Part shown: positions 6,470 through 7,437 of the stretch, piece by piece
Position numbering within the stretch: the first letter of the stretch is position 1
Layout of the letters: every line of letters starts with the position of its first letter
DNA from: Bacteroidota bacterium
GTDB taxonomy: Bacteria > Bacteroidota > Bacteroidia > Bacteroidales > GCA-2748055
Assembly (NCBI GenBank): GCA_030592605.1
Contig: JAUVIT010000069.1
Location: forward strand, 1-7,437
Direction: 5' to 3'
Length of the DNA: 7,437 nucleotides
Notes under the pieces: generated by a model
What the model was told of the DNA's origin: nothing
Database searches by the model: none
The model's input: only the letters and a program-made list of their open reading frames with translations
Translations under genes and position numbers: made by a program

Positions 6470-7437
6470 ATGAAAGTATTTGTCACAGGGGCAACGGGCT
6501 TTATCGGGATACAACTTGTAAAAAGGCTGGTGAAGGAAGGCCATGAAGTACATGCCCTCTTTCGTTCCGAATCCAAAGCAAACTTGATTCGTCATGCTGG
6601 AGTAAAGCTTTTCAAAGGCGACATCCTGGATAAAGCCTCCCTGCATCGAGCCATTGAAGGGTGTAAGGAGGCCTACCATGTAGCAGCTTTTGCCGGAGTG
6701 TGGGCAAAGGACCCTGAGATGATTTTCCGGCTCAATGTGGATGGTGCATTGAATGTGATTGAAGCGGCAGGCAAGCAGGGAGTCCGCCGGGTGGTACTTA
6801 CTTCAACAGCAGGAATCCTGGGGCCCTCCAAAAAGGAGGCTGTTCATGAATCCTCTCCAGCGCCTGAGTCCTTTTTTACCGACTATGAGGCTTCCACGTT
6901 CCAGCGTGAGAAACAAATACTGGGCCGCACTGACACTGATCCGGAAGTGATTGTAGTCAACCCTACCAGGGTCTATGGACCGGGATACCTGAGCGAATCC
7001 AACGGAGTCACCAAAATGATCAAACAATACGTAGAGGGCAAGTGGAGATTGATTCCGGGCAACGGAAAGAGCTCGGGAAACTATGTCTTCGTGGAAGATG
7101 TGGTAAGCGGTCACCTGCTGGCCATGCACAAAGGAAGACCTGGAGAACGCTATGTGCTTGGTGGCGAAAATATCTCCTACAATCAGTTATTTGAGCTTAT
7201 CCGCGAAGCAAGCGGCGTCCGTCACAGGCTCTTTAAAATCCCGCTTTGGATTATGCTTGCTGCTGCCGGAGTGATGAAATTCATTTCGCTTTTATCGGGC
7301 AGGCCTCCCCTGATCGTTCCTGACCTGGTACGTAAATTCAATCACAACTGGGTCGTCTCATCTCAAAAAGCAACAAACGATCTTGGATATCAAGCCACAA
7401 ATGCCAGCACGGGCATTCAACTTACTGTTCAATGGAT
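6470..7437 (+). CDS. NAD(P)-dependent extended SDR (epimerase/dehydratase or 3-beta-HSD-like), 3' end missing
   Basis: Extended short-chain dehydrogenase/reductase; 322 codons are open from the ATG at 6470 to the window edge, close to full length (family about 320-350). The Rossmann nucleotide-binding motif TGATGFIG is at 6-13, an acidic GDILD at 50-54, an A-A-G block at 72-76, LTSTAG at 110-115 (catalytic Ser/Thr region), and NPTRVYGPG at 164-172. The overall pattern recalls dihydroflavonol-4-reductase, HpnA, OleD and 3-beta-hydroxysteroid dehydrogenase relatives, which reduce or oxidise carbonyls on lipid-like substrates. The catalytic YxxxK reads Y139-E-A-S-T143: the Lys codon is ACG (Thr), one base from AAG. 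Residues about 258-277 are hydrophobic (WIMLAAAGVMKFISLL) and may contact the membrane. The start is fixed by the Rossmann strand MKVFVTG and lies one base after the upstream stop, so it belongs to the same operon as the acyl synthetase. Substrate is unknown; ketosphinganine or ketoceramide reduction is one possibility. Confidence 0.85.
   Translation, partial: MKVFVTGATGFIGIQLVKRLVKEGHEVHALFRSESKANLIRHAGVKLFKGDILDKASLHRAIEGCKEAYHVAAFAGVWAKDPEMIFRLNVDGALNVIEAAGKQGVRRVVLTSTAGILGPSKKEAVHESSPAPESFFTDYEASTFQREKQILGRTDTDPEVIVVNPTRVYGPGYLSESNGVTKMIKQYVEGKWRLIPGNGKSSGNYVFVEDVVSGHLLAMHKGRPGERYVLGGENISYNQLFELIREASGVRHRLFKIPLWIMLAAAGVMKFISLLSGRPPLIVPDLVRKFNHNWVVSSQKATNDLGYQATNASTGIQLTVQW

Noticed and set aside
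6803..7129. Minus-strand open frame of 108 codons inside the SDR gene
   Set aside because: Overlaps the continuous plus-strand SDR frame, which carries all the family motifs; the reverse frame has none.

Overview
The window looks like ordinary chromosome of a Bacteroidota (Bacteroidetes) bacterium, probably free-living or marine. Three things point there: two secreted proteins with type IX secretion (T9SS) C-terminal sorting domains, a TonB-dependent receptor with the N-terminal carboxypeptidase-regulatory-like domain typical of the phylum, and weak Shine-Dalgarno sequences with TAnnTTTG-like -7 elements. I see no RNA gene, insertion sequence, CRISPR array, phage gene or plasmid function. No gene-free stretch exceeds 300 bases; the longest is 147 bases (207-353).

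Layout. (1) Positions 1-206, minus strand: the first 68 codons of a membrane-bound ion-translocating pyrophosphatase (hppA), reading off the left edge. (2) Positions 207-353: a divergent promoter region. (3) Positions 354-1870, plus strand: two tandem paralogous genes, 8 bases apart, for exported T9SS cargo proteins of unknown function. (4) Positions 1883-4168, minus strand: a 761-residue TonB-dependent outer-membrane receptor. It converges on the preceding pair with only 12 bases between stop codons and has no usable ATG start. (5) Positions 4169-4232: a 64-base divergent spacer. (6) Positions 4233-7437, plus strand: a tightly packed three-gene operon. It encodes a stand-alone acyl-ACP/acyl-CoA synthetase resembling the synthetase half of Aas, a CPBP-family membrane protein related to CAAX proteases, and an extended short-chain dehydrogenase/reductase (SDR) that runs off the right edge.

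The most interesting unit is the three-gene operon. A fatty-acid-activating enzyme, an integral membrane protein and a sterol-dehydrogenase/dihydroflavonol-reductase-like SDR with a hydrophobic C-terminal segment suggest a membrane lipid pathway. Bacterial sphingolipid synthesis is one candidate, because in Caulobacter an acyl-ACP synthetase and an extended SDR are neighbouring ceramide genes. This is inference; the deciding genes (serine palmitoyltransferase, dedicated ACP) would lie outside the window. Each of the three proteins also departs from its family consensus at a motif position: PKG to PKV in the synthetase P-loop, EExxxR to YExxxR in the CPBP protein, and YxxxK to YxxxT in the SDR.
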